The notes under the pieces are model-generated. The model saw nothing but the letters and a program-made list of their open reading frames with translations, was not told the DNA's origin and did no database searches. The position numbers were made by a program, and so were the translations under genes. A stretch of DNA of 64,000 nt from NCBI RefSeq assembly GCF_000190475.1, contig NZ_AEWH01000068.1, positions 124,001 through 188,000 of the forward strand, written 5' to 3'. The first letter of the stretch is position 1; every line of letters starts with the position of its first letter. This document shows, one piece after another, positions 17,563 through 26,940 of the stretch. The DNA is from Ornithinibacillus scapharcae TW25 (GTDB taxonomy: Bacteria > Bacillota > Bacilli > Bacillales > Amphibacillaceae).

Positions 17563-20197
17563 TTATTTTGCATCATACCAGCTATCACCGTAAGCATACT
17601 CTGCCTTTAATGGAACCTTTAATTCAACTGTATTTTCCATCATAGCTGGAACTAATTCTTTTAGTTTCTCTAGCTCTTCTTTTGGTGCCTCTAGGATTAA
17701 TTCATCATGTACTTGTAATAGCATACGTGCTTGCATATTTTCTTCTTTTAGTTTTTCCCGTAAGTCTATCATCGCTTTTTTAATGATATCTGCTGCGGTA
17801 CCTTGAATCGGTGTATTCATAGCCGTTCTTTCAGCAAAACTTCTTAAATTAAAGTTTCTACTTGTGATTTCCGGCAAATATCGGCGGCGATTCATTAATG
17901 TTGTTACATAGCCTTTATGTTTGGCTTCTTGGACAATATCATCCATATACGCTTTTACACCTGGATAACTATCGAAATATCGCTCTATGAATTGTTTGGC
18001 TTCCTTCCGAGTAATTCCTAAGTTTTGTGATAAACCAAAATCACTAATACCATAAACGATTCCAAAGTTAACCGCTTTTGCTTGTCTTCGCATATCGGAA
18101 GTGACTTGCTCTTTGTCCACATGAAACACATCCATTGCAGTCTGCGTATGAATATCCTCTCCCTTTTGAAAGGCAGAAATTAATTTTTCATCATCGGCAA
18201 TATGAGCTAATACCCGTAACTCTATTTGTGAATAGTCAGCAGCAAACATAATCCAATCTTTTTCAGACGGGACAAACGCTTGTCTAATTTTACGCCCTTC
18301 TTCAATCCGTATCGGGATATTCTGCAGGTTCGGATCAATCGAGCTTAGGCGGCCAGTTTGCGTCAACGCTTGATTGTACCGAGTATGGATTTTGCTTGTT
18401 TCCTTATCTACAACCTTTAACAGCCCTTCGATATAGGTCGATTGCAGCTTTCCAAGTTGTCTATATAAAAGAATCTTACGGATTATCTCGTGATCATTTT
18501 CTAACTGTTCTAAAACATCCGCTGCAGTAGAATAACCTGTTTTGGTTTTCTTAATAACACGTAAGCCCAACTTTTCGAACAGTATAGGACCTAACTGCTT
18601 CGGTGAGTTGATATTGAATTTTTCTCCTGCCAATTCATAAATTTCTTGTTCCACTTCCTCTAAACGTGTTTTTAGTTCTGTTCCCATATCTTCTAACCGT
18701 TTGACATCAACAACTACTCCTGTATGTTCCATTTCCGCCAAGATTAATGCTAGTGGTATCTCTAAATCATCTAGAAGAGAATACAGTTCATGTTGGCGAA
18801 GTTCGGCCTCCATTTTATCCTCTAAATCTTTTAGTACGGATGCTTTACGAACGATATGTTCTGCAAGAATTTCCTTTTCAGGCACCTTCATTTTGGCACC
18901 TTTCCCATATACCTCTTCATCATTTAGGACCGAATGGAACCCAAACCTGTGAGCAATTGCTGGTATATCATGATTATTTTCGGATGGGTCTAGTAAGTAA
19001 GAGGCTAATAGAATATCAAAGCGTAATCCCTTCAAATGAATACCCTTTTTTAAAAGTGATACCACGGATTGCTTCACATCAAATACTACTTTGGTTGCCT
19101 TTGGATCTTCTGCCCATGCTTTAAATTCCTCTGAGGCTAACGCTACCTCTGTAGGTATGAAATAGGCATTATCTTTATTGACAAGACCAATCCCCTCAAT
19201 AGGTGCTGTATGATAACTATCAGTAAGCATCTCCACAACTAACGCTACTTCTCCATTAAACATATCGGAATGAACACTATCTACTATTGTATACCTTATA
19301 TCTTCAAGTTCCTGCTTCGTCTCTTCTATCACTTCGTCAGCACCAACTCGTTCTAGTAACGACTGAAATCCCAAATCCTTGAAAATTGCCGCTACATCTT
19401 GACTAGTATAGCCTTTATAGGATAAATCCTCTAATTTCACTTCAATAGGAGAGTCACAGTTAATCGTTGCTAGTTCCCTACTCATAAAAGCATCTTCTTT
19501 ATGGTTAGTTAAATTTTCCAATAGTTTTTTTCCATTTACGTGATCAAGGTTATCGTACAAATTTTCAAGTGTTTGGTATTCCTTTAACAGTTTGGTTGCT
19601 GTTTTTTGTCCCACTCCTGGTACACCTGGAATATTGTCAGAGCTATCCCCCATCAATGCCTTTAAATCAATGATTTGTTCTGGTTTAACCTCCATTTTTT
19701 CTAATAAGTATTCAGGAGTATATTCCTCCACTTCGCTAATACCCTTTTTCGTTACATTCACAGTTATTTTTTCAGATACTAGTTGAAGCATATCTTTGTC
19801 ACCTGAAATAACCGCTACTTCAAATTCTTTTTCTTTCCCTTGTTTGGCTAAAGTTCCAATAATATCATCTGCTTCATATTGGTCCAATTGATAATGGGGA
19901 ATATTAAAGGCATTAAGCAATTCCTTCACTAATGGAAATTGCTCGGATAACTCGGATGGTGTCTTCTGTCGACCACCCTTATATTCTTTAAATGTTTGAT
20001 GTCTAAACGTTGTTTTCCCTGCATCGAACGCAACAAGTATATGAGTTGGCTTCTGTTCTTCGAGAATACGAAGAAGCATTGTTGTAAACCCATATACAGC
20101 ATTCGTATACACTCCCTTATCATTATTCAATAATGAAGGGCAAAAATGCACGATATGTAATACTATTTCCATCTATTAAAACCAATTTATTTACCAC
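17563..20197 (-). pseudogene. polA: DNA polymerase I, N-terminus out of frame (two missing bases)
   Basis: Most of the protein is intact: 5'-nuclease domain (to about residue 300), degenerate exonuclease domain, and polymerase motifs A (DYSQIELRVLAHIADD), B (RRQAKAVNFGIVYGIS) and C (LQVHDELILEAP). The natural start is the GTG at 20197, 9 nt after AAGGAGG, giving VNKLVLIDGNSITYRAF, which carries the first nuclease Asp. The frame then breaks. Adding one base to the A5 run at 20142-20146 and one G at 20135 (plus strand) gives AFFALPLLNNDKG, exactly the family sequence, and a product of about 878 residues. An internal ATG at 20172 would lose the catalytic Asp. Sequencing error is likely. First gene of the polA-mutM-coaE operon. 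Confidence 0.9.
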
Positions 20198-20271
20198 GAT
20201 TCTATTTCCTCCTTAGAGTCCTATGCTTTATATCTATTTTACCATTTCCAACTCCTTCCGTAAAAAATGGC

Positions 20272-20311
20272 GTATAAAAGAAAACACTCTCAATGATTGG
20301 AGAGTGTTTTC
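20272..20311 (-). terminator. Intrinsic terminator of phoPR, overlapping the end of phoR
   Basis: A 12-bp perfect stem GAAAACACTCTC (20280-20291 with 20300-20311) with a T-rich run following on the minus strand; the phoR stop codon (20290-20292) lies inside the hairpin. Confidence 0.9.
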
Positions 20312-21675
20312 TTTATTAATGGAAGATAAATGTTTATCGTAGTACCTACATTGACAGTACTTTGAATTTCAATCTTCCCTTTATGAAGTTCCACAATATG
20401 TTTGACGATAGCTAACCCGAGACCTGTTCCACCTGTATTTCTACTTCTAGCCTTATCTACTCGATAAAAACGCTCAAATATACGTGGTAATGCCTCTTGC
20501 GGTATTCCGATACCTGTGTCCCGTACCATTAGGCGAATCGAATCATTTTGTTGCTCTGCTAGTAGAATTACCTCACCATCTCTTGGTGTATAATCAATAG
20601 AATTACCTAGTAGATTAATGAGTATTTGCTTAATACCATTTCGGTCAGCATAGAAACTAATATCCTGATCCATATCAATTGTCAGCCTAACACCGTGGTG
20701 AATCGCCTTCTGTTTTAGGACCGGGATGACTTCATCCACAATTTTTTTCATCTGAATCTCTGATAATTCTAGACGTGAATCATCTTTTTCTAGCTTGGAT
20801 AAAGTTAATAAGTCTGCTATCAATGCTTGTAACCTTTTACTTTCTTCATTGATAATACTTAAGAAGTGTTTAGCCGTTTCCTTATCATTTAAATCATCAT
20901 CTAATAATGTCTCAGAGAATCCACGAATAGATGTTATTGGCGTTTTTAATTCATGGGAAACATTTGCTACAAAGTCCTTCCGCATCGTTTCCAGTTTCTT
21001 CATCTCTGTTATATCATAAAGAACTAGAACTGCACCTTTTAACAAATTTCTGTTATCAAAAATAGGTGCTCCTATAATCTCAAAGTATTGCCTTGTATCG
21101 TTTTCAATGACGATAGAATCTTTAATATTTTCCTCATATAGAAAAGTCTGTTGAATCATTTTATGAATCTTTTCATTATCCAAGATGTCATAGTACAGAT
21201 AACCAATGTAATCTTGTTCAGTACCACCAAAAATGGATAAGAAGTTCTTATTGACTAGATGAATATAACCTCTTTCATCAATCAATACGAGGCCACTTTG
21301 TATATTTTCGATTACAGTGGTTAGCTGTTCAGCTTGTATTTTTTCATTAAGGGAAAGCTCGCTAAGACTACGAGCAAGCTTATTTATTTTCATGAGTAAG
21401 TCTGCCATACTCCCGGTCACAGGATGATGCATCCTAGCACTAAAATTGCCTTTTACTAATTCATCTAACGTACTAGTAGCTTTTTTAATTGGCTTTACAT
21501 ATTTATCGTAAACATAATGCAACATCATCATTAAAATAATATATTCAGTTAATAGAACTAAAAACAATACGAAATAATTACTCATAAACTGAGCAATAAC
21601 AATCCCTGTCAGAATGACGATACCCAAAATAATTAATGCATAACGTATCATTGGTTGGAATGAGTCAAGCCTCAC
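20290..21675 (-). CDS. phoR: Sensor histidine kinase PhoR
   Basis: The 461-residue kinase has two closely spaced membrane segments (about 11-30 and 32-52), a HAMP-type linker (KPIKKATSTLDELVKGNFSARM), a PAS domain (about 110-220), the HisKA box FVANVSHELKTPITSIRGF with phospho-accepting His near 243, and the ATP-binding N (INLLGNSIDYT), G1 (RDTGIGIP) and G2 (GGTGLGLAIV) boxes. B. subtilis PhoR has 579 residues with a larger extracytoplasmic domain; this form has almost none, so signal detection is probably intramembrane or cytosolic. It overlaps phoP by 4 nt. Phosphate-limitation sensing is inferred from synteny with mdh and polA. Confidence 0.92.
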   Translation of the reverse strand: MRLDSFQPMIRYALIILGIVILTGIVIAQFMSNYFVLFLVLLTEYIILMMMLHYVYDKYVKPIKKATSTLDELVKGNFSARMHHPVTGSMADLLMKINKLARSLSELSLNEKIQAEQLTTVIENIQSGLVLIDERGYIHLVNKNFLSIFGGTEQDYIGYLYYDILDNEKIHKMIQQTFLYEENIKDSIVIENDTRQYFEIIGAPIFDNRNLLKGAVLVLYDITEMKKLETMRKDFVANVSHELKTPITSIRGFSETLLDDDLNDKETAKHFLSIINEESKRLQALIADLLTLSKLEKDDSRLELSEIQMKKIVDEVIPVLKQKAIHHGVRLTIDMDQDISFYADRNGIKQILINLLGNSIDYTPRDGEVILLAEQQNDSIRLMVRDTGIGIPQEALPRIFERFYRVDKARSRNTGGTGLGLAIVKHIVELHKGKIEIQSTVNVGTTINIYLPLIKKTLSNH

Positions 21676-22370
21676 ACTGGATCCTCCATCTTATAACCGA
21701 GTCCACGAATTGTCTTAATATAAATCGGTTTCTTTGTATTAGGTTCTATTTTTTCTCGAAGATGGCTAACGTGCACATCTACAATTCTAGTATCCCCCAC
21801 AAAGTCGTAGTCCCATACAGCACTTAATAACTGATCTCTAGATAACACTTTATCCTTATGTGTTGCTAGATAATATAATAATTCAAATTCTTTACGAGTA
21901 AAGGTTAATACTTGACTATCTTTTTCAGCTTCATATCGCTCTGGATAAATGGTTAAGTCGCCAACCTTAATTTGTTTAAGTTGATTAGATGGTACTGCTT
22001 GTTGAGTTCTTCTCAGTATTGCTTTAATCCTTGCAATAACTTCTTTCGGACTAAACGGCTTTGTTAAATAGTCATCTGCACCGATCTCTAGCCCTAAGAC
22101 TTTATCAAATTCCTCATCTCTTGCTGTAAGCATGAGAACAGGGGTATCTATTTGGTTACGCCTCAAATGCTTACAAACTTCTATTCCGTCCATCTCTGGT
22201 AGCATCAAATCAAGAATAATAAAATACATAGTTATTACTTTACCGCTTTACGAACTAGCATCTAATCCATCGTAAGATACGTCTGTGATAAATCCAGCCT
22301 TCTCTAAATTAAATTTTAATAATGTTACAATGGATGTCTCGTCATCTACAATTAGAACCTTCTCATTCAT
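21672..22370 (-). pseudogene. phoP: Response regulator PhoP, receiver domain interrupted
   Basis: From ATG 22370 the protein starts MNEKVLIVDDETSIVTLLKFNLEKAG, a normal receiver N-terminus, then meets an in-frame TAA at 22248-22250. From ATG 22229 it continues in the same frame with the phospho-accepting Asp in FIILDLMLPEMDGIEV, the LTARDEEFDKVLGLEIGADDYLTKPF switch region and a complete OmpR/PhoB winged-helix domain ending IRGLGYKMEDPV. The stretch between is garbled: removing three T (minus strand) would give DASRKAVKNNYDFIILD, with family spacing. So this is either local sequencing error or a damaged gene. It is translationally coupled to phoR. Confidence 0.85.
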
Positions 22371-22531
22371 GCTATCCATTCCCCATTTCTGTATACTCTA
22401 CTAGTTAGGTTACCTATCATAATCTTACAATGAATTGCCCATAAATTAAATAATAGAAAGACATTGTAAATAAATCTTTACAATAATTACAAGTTTATAT
22501 CATCAAAAATGCTTAGTAAAAGAAAATGGAA

Positions 22532-24007
22532 TTACTTCAACTTTGATATGGAACGAGACATTGGATTAAGCTGAAAATGAACATCTGCTATACGATCGAC
22601 CATTGTAGCATCATGCGTTACCAACAGTATTGTTCCATTATATCCGAGGATAAATTCCTCTAATGCCTCCATCGTTTGGACATCAAGAAAATTCGTTGGT
22701 TCATCTAATAAGAGAATATTATATTCTCCTAAGAATAAATAACATAGTTGTAATCGAATAACTTCTCCACCGCTTAATACATTTACCTTTTTTTGAAGGT
22801 CGGAACCTGTAAAGTGCATCTTAGACAATACCGTCCTTAAAAATCCTTCCTCATGTGTTGTTCTATTTTTCAGAAAGGAGAGTACACTTTCTTCTGTGAT
22901 AAGGCGGTAACTCAATTGTTCAAAGTATCCTATTTTAGCTTTGGGTGATACCGTAATACCTGACTGTTGTGATAATAAATATCGTAGTAAGGTACTCTTT
23001 CCAGAACCATTCGGACCTGTGATTACTACTTTTGCTCCTAATGGAATTTGGAAGCTCACATCCTCTAAGAGTATTGTATCCTGTAAACGTATGGTTAATC
23101 TGTCAGCCATAATTGGATATCGATTATGAAGTTCGACTGCTTTAGATTGTTGGAAGACAATTGGCTGTTCTTTCTTATACATTTCCACCTCTGAAAGCTT
23201 TGATATTCGGTTCTCAATTGATTTTGAAGCACGATGTAAACTCTTCTGACTTGTTGCCTTGGATTTTGTCTTTCCTAACCGGCTAGGTTTTTCCTTTGCT
23301 TTTTGTTTAAATTTACCCCCATTTCGAAATAACCGATCCGCTTTCTCCATTTTAACCTGGGCTGCTCTTTCAAGTCGTGAACGCTCCTTAGAAAACGCCT
23401 CATATGCATCTATATGTTGTTGAATTTCCAGTTGCTTAGCTTGTTGGTAATCTGAATAATTGCCTTTATAAACCGTTACTTTCCCATCTGCAATTTCCCA
23501 AATCTCAGAAACCAATCTATCTAACAAGTCTCTGTCATGACTGACTAGGATGAGAGCCCCATAAAAATAGTCAAGTTGCTCTATTAAAAAATCCTTCCCA
23601 GTTTGATCTAAATGCGTCGTTGGTTCATCCAGCAATATAGCCTCATGAAATCGCGAAAAAATCTGTACAAGTTTGAGTTTTGTTTCTTCGCCCCCACTAA
23701 GTTTGTGTTGTTCTTTCTTTAGTGAAGATACACCAATTCTAGATAAAATTTCACCATCAGCTTCTAAATGGGTAGAGGGTGGAGTTAATTGCTCAAAGTA
23801 TGCTGGTTGGATATATTGTTTACAGGTCCCGCGTTCAGGCTGAATAATACCCGACAATAACTTTAGTAACGTACTTTTTCCCACACCATTCTTGCCTACA
23901 ATCCCTATCCTATCGAATTGCGTTACCGTTAAGTAATCAATATTTAAGATATCTCTACCTTCAAAACCGATGTTTATTTCTTTTAGTTCCATTATTACTT
24001 TTCCCAT
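22532..24007 (-). CDS. ABC-F protein, antibiotic-resistance (ribosome protection) type
   Basis: The 491-residue protein has two ABC ATPase domains and no membrane segment. ABC1: GKNGVGKST, LSGGEETKL, ILLDEPTTHLD. ABC2: GPNGSGKST, LSGGEVIRL, LLLDEPTNFLD. The interdomain linker is long and very basic (about residues 190-290), the antibiotic-resistance domain that reaches the peptidyl transferase centre in Msr, Vga, Lsa and VmlR proteins. These displace macrolides, lincosamides, streptogramins or pleuromutilins from ribosomes. Specific drugs cannot be predicted. GGGAGG lies 6 nt from the ATG. The upstream leader is an attenuator with small ORFs, typical of drug induction. It sits between mdh and phoP, which adjoin in B. 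subtilis. Confidence 0.88.
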   Translation of the reverse strand: MGKVIMELKEINIGFEGRDILNIDYLTVTQFDRIGIVGKNGVGKSTLLKLLSGIIQPERGTCKQYIQPAYFEQLTPPSTHLEADGEILSRIGVSSLKKEQHKLSGGEETKLKLVQIFSRFHEAILLDEPTTHLDQTGKDFLIEQLDYFYGALILVSHDRDLLDRLVSEIWEIADGKVTVYKGNYSDYQQAKQLEIQQHIDAYEAFSKERSRLERAAQVKMEKADRLFRNGGKFKQKAKEKPSRLGKTKSKATSQKSLHRASKSIENRISKLSEVEMYKKEQPIVFQQSKAVELHNRYPIMADRLTIRLQDTILLEDVSFQIPLGAKVVITGPNGSGKSTLLRYLLSQQSGITVSPKAKIGYFEQLSYRLITEESVLSFLKNRTTHEEGFLRTVLSKMHFTGSDLQKKVNVLSGGEVIRLQLCYLFLGEYNILLLDEPTNFLDVQTMEALEEFILGYNGTILLVTHDATMVDRIADVHFQLNPMSRSISKLK

Positions 24008-24078
24008 TTGCTACCTCCCGAATTATATCTCCGTATCGATAGCCAGGATCGATACTAGCTTGGATTTGAAATTCCAGC
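24008..24078 (-). promoter_or_regulatory. Hairpin-rich region before the ABC-F start
   Basis: Two alternative stems are possible: GTATCGAT with ATCGATAC, and a longer interrupted stem joining GATACT..GCT..GGA (24049-24065) with TCC..GC..AGTATC (24072-24086), which overlaps the stop of the second small ORF. Mutually exclusive folding could control access to the ABC-F ribosome binding site. Confidence 0.5.
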
Positions 24079-24083
24079 CAGTA

Positions 24084-24107
24084 TCAATAAAATAGTAGCA
24101 TCATCAT
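24084..24107 (-). CDS. Possible second leader peptide, MMMLLFY
   Basis: A 7-codon ORF directly after GGGGAGG (4 nt spacing), ending where the hairpin region before the ABC-F gene begins. Too short to judge by sequence alone; the strong ribosome binding site and position are the evidence. Ribosome stalling here could alter downstream folding. Confidence 0.45.
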   Translation of the reverse strand: MMMLLFY

Positions 24108-24218
24108 TGCAACCTCCCCTTAAGACTCAATTACTGTCTGTAAGGGTGGATTGGGGAATAATCAATTATCCAAAGTTTGATCAGAATGGATTCGAATAGC
24201 AAATAGTTTTCTCTACAC

Positions 24219-24249
24219 AAAAAAAGAAGACACCAATAATCACGTCTTC
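24219..24249 (-). terminator. Attenuator terminator in the ABC-F leader
   Basis: GAAGAC (24244-24249) pairs with GTCTTC (24226-24231) plus weaker internal pairs, followed on the minus strand by seven T. It lies between the leader peptide and the ABC-F gene, so full transcription needs read-through. Confidence 0.8.
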
Positions 24250-24346
24250 CTTTTACAACATCCGATATAGGCAGTGTAGATTGTTAAAAGTGAACAGACT
24301 ATTCCCATAATCCTGTCTCACAGACAGAGACTTTAAACGTATGCAA

Positions 24347-24379
24347 TTACTCGTTTAAAGTAGGGAAACGAAGTCTCAC
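24347..24379 (-). CDS. Leader peptide MRLRFPTLNE
   Basis: A 10-codon ORF with a GTG start 7 nt after AGGAGGGG. Its stop codon overlaps a perfect 9-bp stem (CTTTAAACG/CGTTTAAAG), followed by a GTCTC/GAGAC stem and then the attenuator terminator. This is the arrangement of drug-inducible resistance genes, where a ribosome stalled in the leader prevents termination. Confidence 0.65.
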   Translation of the reverse strand: MRLRFPTLNE

Positions 24380-24413
24380 GATTAACACCCCTCCTAACAT
24401 ATTAGTTACATTT

Positions 24414-24442
24414 ATGTTAACCTATGAAGCAATTGCAGTCAA
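24414..24442 (-). promoter_or_regulatory. Sigma-A promoter of the ABC-F leader
   Basis: TTGACT (24437-24442), 17 bp, TAACAT (24414-24419) on the minus strand, about 35 nt before the leader peptide. Confidence 0.7.
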
Positions 24443-24484
24443 GAGGTATTATACTAACTTAATTTGCTAGGACTTAACGAGCAA

Positions 24485-24522
24485 AGATAAAAGCTCCAAC
24501 TACACGTGTAGATGGAGCTCTT
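24485..24522 (-). terminator. Intrinsic terminator of citZ-icd-mdh
   Basis: Imperfect stem AGAGCTCCA..CTACA / TGTAG..TGGAGCTTT (24490-24522) with a short T run on the minus strand, 5 nt past the mdh stop. Confidence 0.75.
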
Positions 24523-24527
24523 AAAGT

Positions 24528-25466
24528 TTATTCTAGTACTTTTAACACACTCTTTACAGATTCTGCAGACTTGTCTAATGCTGCTTTTTCTTCTTCTGTT
24601 AAATCAAGTTCAATAATTTGTTCAATACCTTTACCACCTAAAATAGTTGGTACGCCGAGGTAAATATCATAGTATCCATATTCACCATCTAGATACGATA
24701 TGGCAGGTATCACACGGCGTTGGTCTTTTAAAATAGCTTCTGCCATCACAGTTAATGATGCAGCAGGTGCATAGTATGCACTACCGTTTCCTAATAAGTT
24801 AACGATTTCTCCTCCACCTGTGCGTGTTCGTTGAACAATAGCATCTAGTCGTTCCTTAGGTATTAACTTTTCTAAAGGTATACCACCTGCATAGGAATAA
24901 CGGATGAGAGGAACCATGTCATCTCCATGGCCACCTAACACAAAACCAGTGATATCCTTTACAGATAAGTTTAATTCTTGGGCTACAAATGTACAGAAAC
25001 GCGCCGTATCTAATACCCCCGATTGACCAATAACACGTTCTTTCGGGAATCCAGATTCTTTAAATACCGTATATGTCATGGCATCAACAGGATTAGTCAA
25101 AACTAATATTATTGAATTAGGAGAATATGTAACAACTTCTTTTGCAACTGCCTTCATAATCTTGGCATTCGTGTTAACAAGGTCATCTCGACTCATCCCA
25201 GGCTTTCTAGCGATACCTGCAGTAATAATAACTAGGTCCGAATCTTTCGTATCTTCATAGTTAGCTGTACCTAGAATAGTTGCATCAAATCCTTGTACCG
25301 GGCTGGACTCAAGCATATCTAACGCCTTACCTTTTGTGGAGTTTTCCATATTTGGAATATCCACCAACACAACATCTCCAAGTTCTTTTTGAGCAATCAT
25401 AAAAGCTGTTGTTGCTCCTGTAAACCCAGATCCAATAACGGATATTTTTTTACGAGTGTTTCCCAT
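24528..25466 (-). CDS. mdh: Malate dehydrogenase
   Basis: The 312-residue NAD-dependent enzyme has the glycine-rich [16 protein letters not shown] (about 9-25), the substrate loop arginines in [13 protein letters not shown], the NAD/substrate Asn in [10 protein letters not shown], Arg in LDTARF and the catalytic His in [11 protein letters not shown]. Arg in the mobile loop indicates malate rather than lactate specificity. It oxidises malate to oxaloacetate in the TCA cycle. It is the last gene of citZ-icd-mdh, 19 nt after icd. Confidence 0.97.
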   Translation of the reverse strand: MGNTRKKISVIGSGFTGATTAFMIAQKELGDVVLVDIPNMENSTKGKALDMLESSPVQGFDATILGTANYEDTKDSDLVIITAGIARKPGMSRDDLVNTNAKIMKAVAKEVVTYSPNSIILVLTNPVDAMTYTVFKESGFPKERVIGQSGVLDTARFCTFVAQELNLSVKDITGFVLGGHGDDMVPLIRYSYAGGIPLEKLIPKERLDAIVQRTRTGGGEIVNLLGNGSAYYAPAASLTVMAEAILKDQRRVIPAISYLDGEYGYYDIYLGVPTILGGKGIEQIIELDLTEEEKAALDKSAESVKSVLKVLE

Positions 25467-25485
25467 TTGTATGCCCCCCTGAAAA

Positions 25486-26757
25486 TTAATCCATATTCTT
25501 AATTAGCTCATCAGCAAACTCAGAACACTTCACTTCAGTTGCGCCATCCATTAGACGTGCGAAGTCATATGTGACAACCTTAGAAGCAATTGTTTTATCC
25601 ATTGCTTTTGTAATTAAATCTCCTGCTTCTCTCCATCCAAGGTGCTCAAGCATTAATACACCAGAAAGAATGACAGATGATGGATTAACTTTATCTAAGC
25701 CAGCATATTTAGGTGCTGTACCATGTGTAGCTTCAAAAATAGCATGCCCAGTATTATAGTTGATATTCGCACCTGGCGCAATACCAATTCCACCAACTTG
25801 TGCAGCTAATGCATCAGAGATATAATCTCCATTTAAGTTCATCGTCGCAACAACATCGAACTCATTAGGGCGTGTTAGAATTTGTTGTAAGAAAATATCA
25901 GCGATAGCATCTTTTACGATGATTTTTCCAGATGAAATAGCTTCATCTTGAGCTTTATTTGCTGCATCCTTACCGTCTGTCTCAGCAATACGATCATATT
26001 GTGCCCAAGTGAATACTTTATCACCAAATTCTTCCTCAGCAACTTCATATCCCCAACCTTTGAAAGCACCTTCTGTAAATTTCATGATATTCCCTTTATG
26101 AACTAGTGTAACACTCTTACGGTTTTCATTAATTGCATATTCGATAGCTGAGCGAACAAGTCGTTTTGTACCCTCTTCAGATACCGGCTTAATTCCAATA
26201 CCAGAAGTTTCTGGGAAGCGAATCTTATGTACTCCCATTTCATTTTTAAGGAATTCAATCACCTTTTTCACTTCATCAGAACCTTTTTGCCATTCAATAC
26301 CAGCATAAATATCCTCCGTATTTTCACGGAAAATAACCATATCTACATCTTCTGGACGTTTTACTGGAGAAGGAACTCCTTCAAAGTAACGAACTGGACG
26401 CAGACAAGTGAATAGATCAAGTTCTTGACGTAAAGCTACGTTTAGAGAACGAATTCCCCCACCAATTGGAGTTGTAAGAGGTCCTTTGATTGCGATTTTA
26501 TATTCATCAATTTTGTCTAGTGTATCTTGTGGTAACCATTCACCGGTTTTATCAAACGCTTTTTGACCAGCATATACTTCTAGCCATTCAATTTTTTTAG
26601 TGCCATTATATGCTTTTTCAACTGCTGCTTCTAACACACGACTAGCAGCTGCCCAAATATCTGGACCTGTTCCATCCCCTTCGATAAATGGAATGATTGG
26701 GTTGTTCGGAACATTCATTTTACCATTCTCAACAACGATTTTTTCACCTTGTGTCAT
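25486..26757 (-). CDS. icd: NADP-dependent isocitrate dehydrogenase
   Basis: The 423-residue enzyme converts isocitrate to 2-oxoglutarate. Substrate residues are in [25 protein letters not shown] (phosphorylation-type Ser and Arg cluster about 108-130), metal-binding Asp residues in [17 protein letters not shown], and nucleotide-binding in [20 protein letters not shown]. Length equals B. subtilis Icd (423). AGGAGG precedes the ATG. It is the middle gene of the operon, separated from citZ by 183 bp that include a perfect hairpin. Confidence 0.98.
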   Translation of the reverse strand: MTQGEKIVVENGKMNVPNNPIIPFIEGDGTGPDIWAAASRVLEAAVEKAYNGTKKIEWLEVYAGQKAFDKTGEWLPQDTLDKIDEYKIAIKGPLTTPIGGGIRSLNVALRQELDLFTCLRPVRYFEGVPSPVKRPEDVDMVIFRENTEDIYAGIEWQKGSDEVKKVIEFLKNEMGVHKIRFPETSGIGIKPVSEEGTKRLVRSAIEYAINENRKSVTLVHKGNIMKFTEGAFKGWGYEVAEEEFGDKVFTWAQYDRIAETDGKDAANKAQDEAISSGKIIVKDAIADIFLQQILTRPNEFDVVATMNLNGDYISDALAAQVGGIGIAPGANINYNTGHAIFEATHGTAPKYAGLDKVNPSSVILSGVLMLEHLGWREAGDLITKAMDKTIASKVVTYDFARLMDGATEVKCSEFADELIKNMD

Positions 26758-26893
26758 AACAAAATTCCTCCTAGATTCTTGTAGCTTATGATTTAAACTC
26801 GCATTCGCTTATTCAAAGCGTTTGCTAAAGTTTGGCTTTCCCTAATTCTTAAATTTCTACTTCTTAGCTAAAATCTTACATCCTTCTAATATC

Positions 26894-26923
26894 GATTAAT
26901 AGCCGGTCGTCCGGCTATTAATC
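26894..26923. repeat. Perfect hairpin between citZ and icd
   Basis: A 13-bp perfect stem (26894-26906 with 26911-26923) closed by a 4-nt loop, with no T run on either strand. It sits 17 nt past the citZ stop. An mRNA processing or stability element is more likely than a terminator. Confidence 0.7.
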
Positions 26924-26940
26924 TAGTAAAACAATTACGT

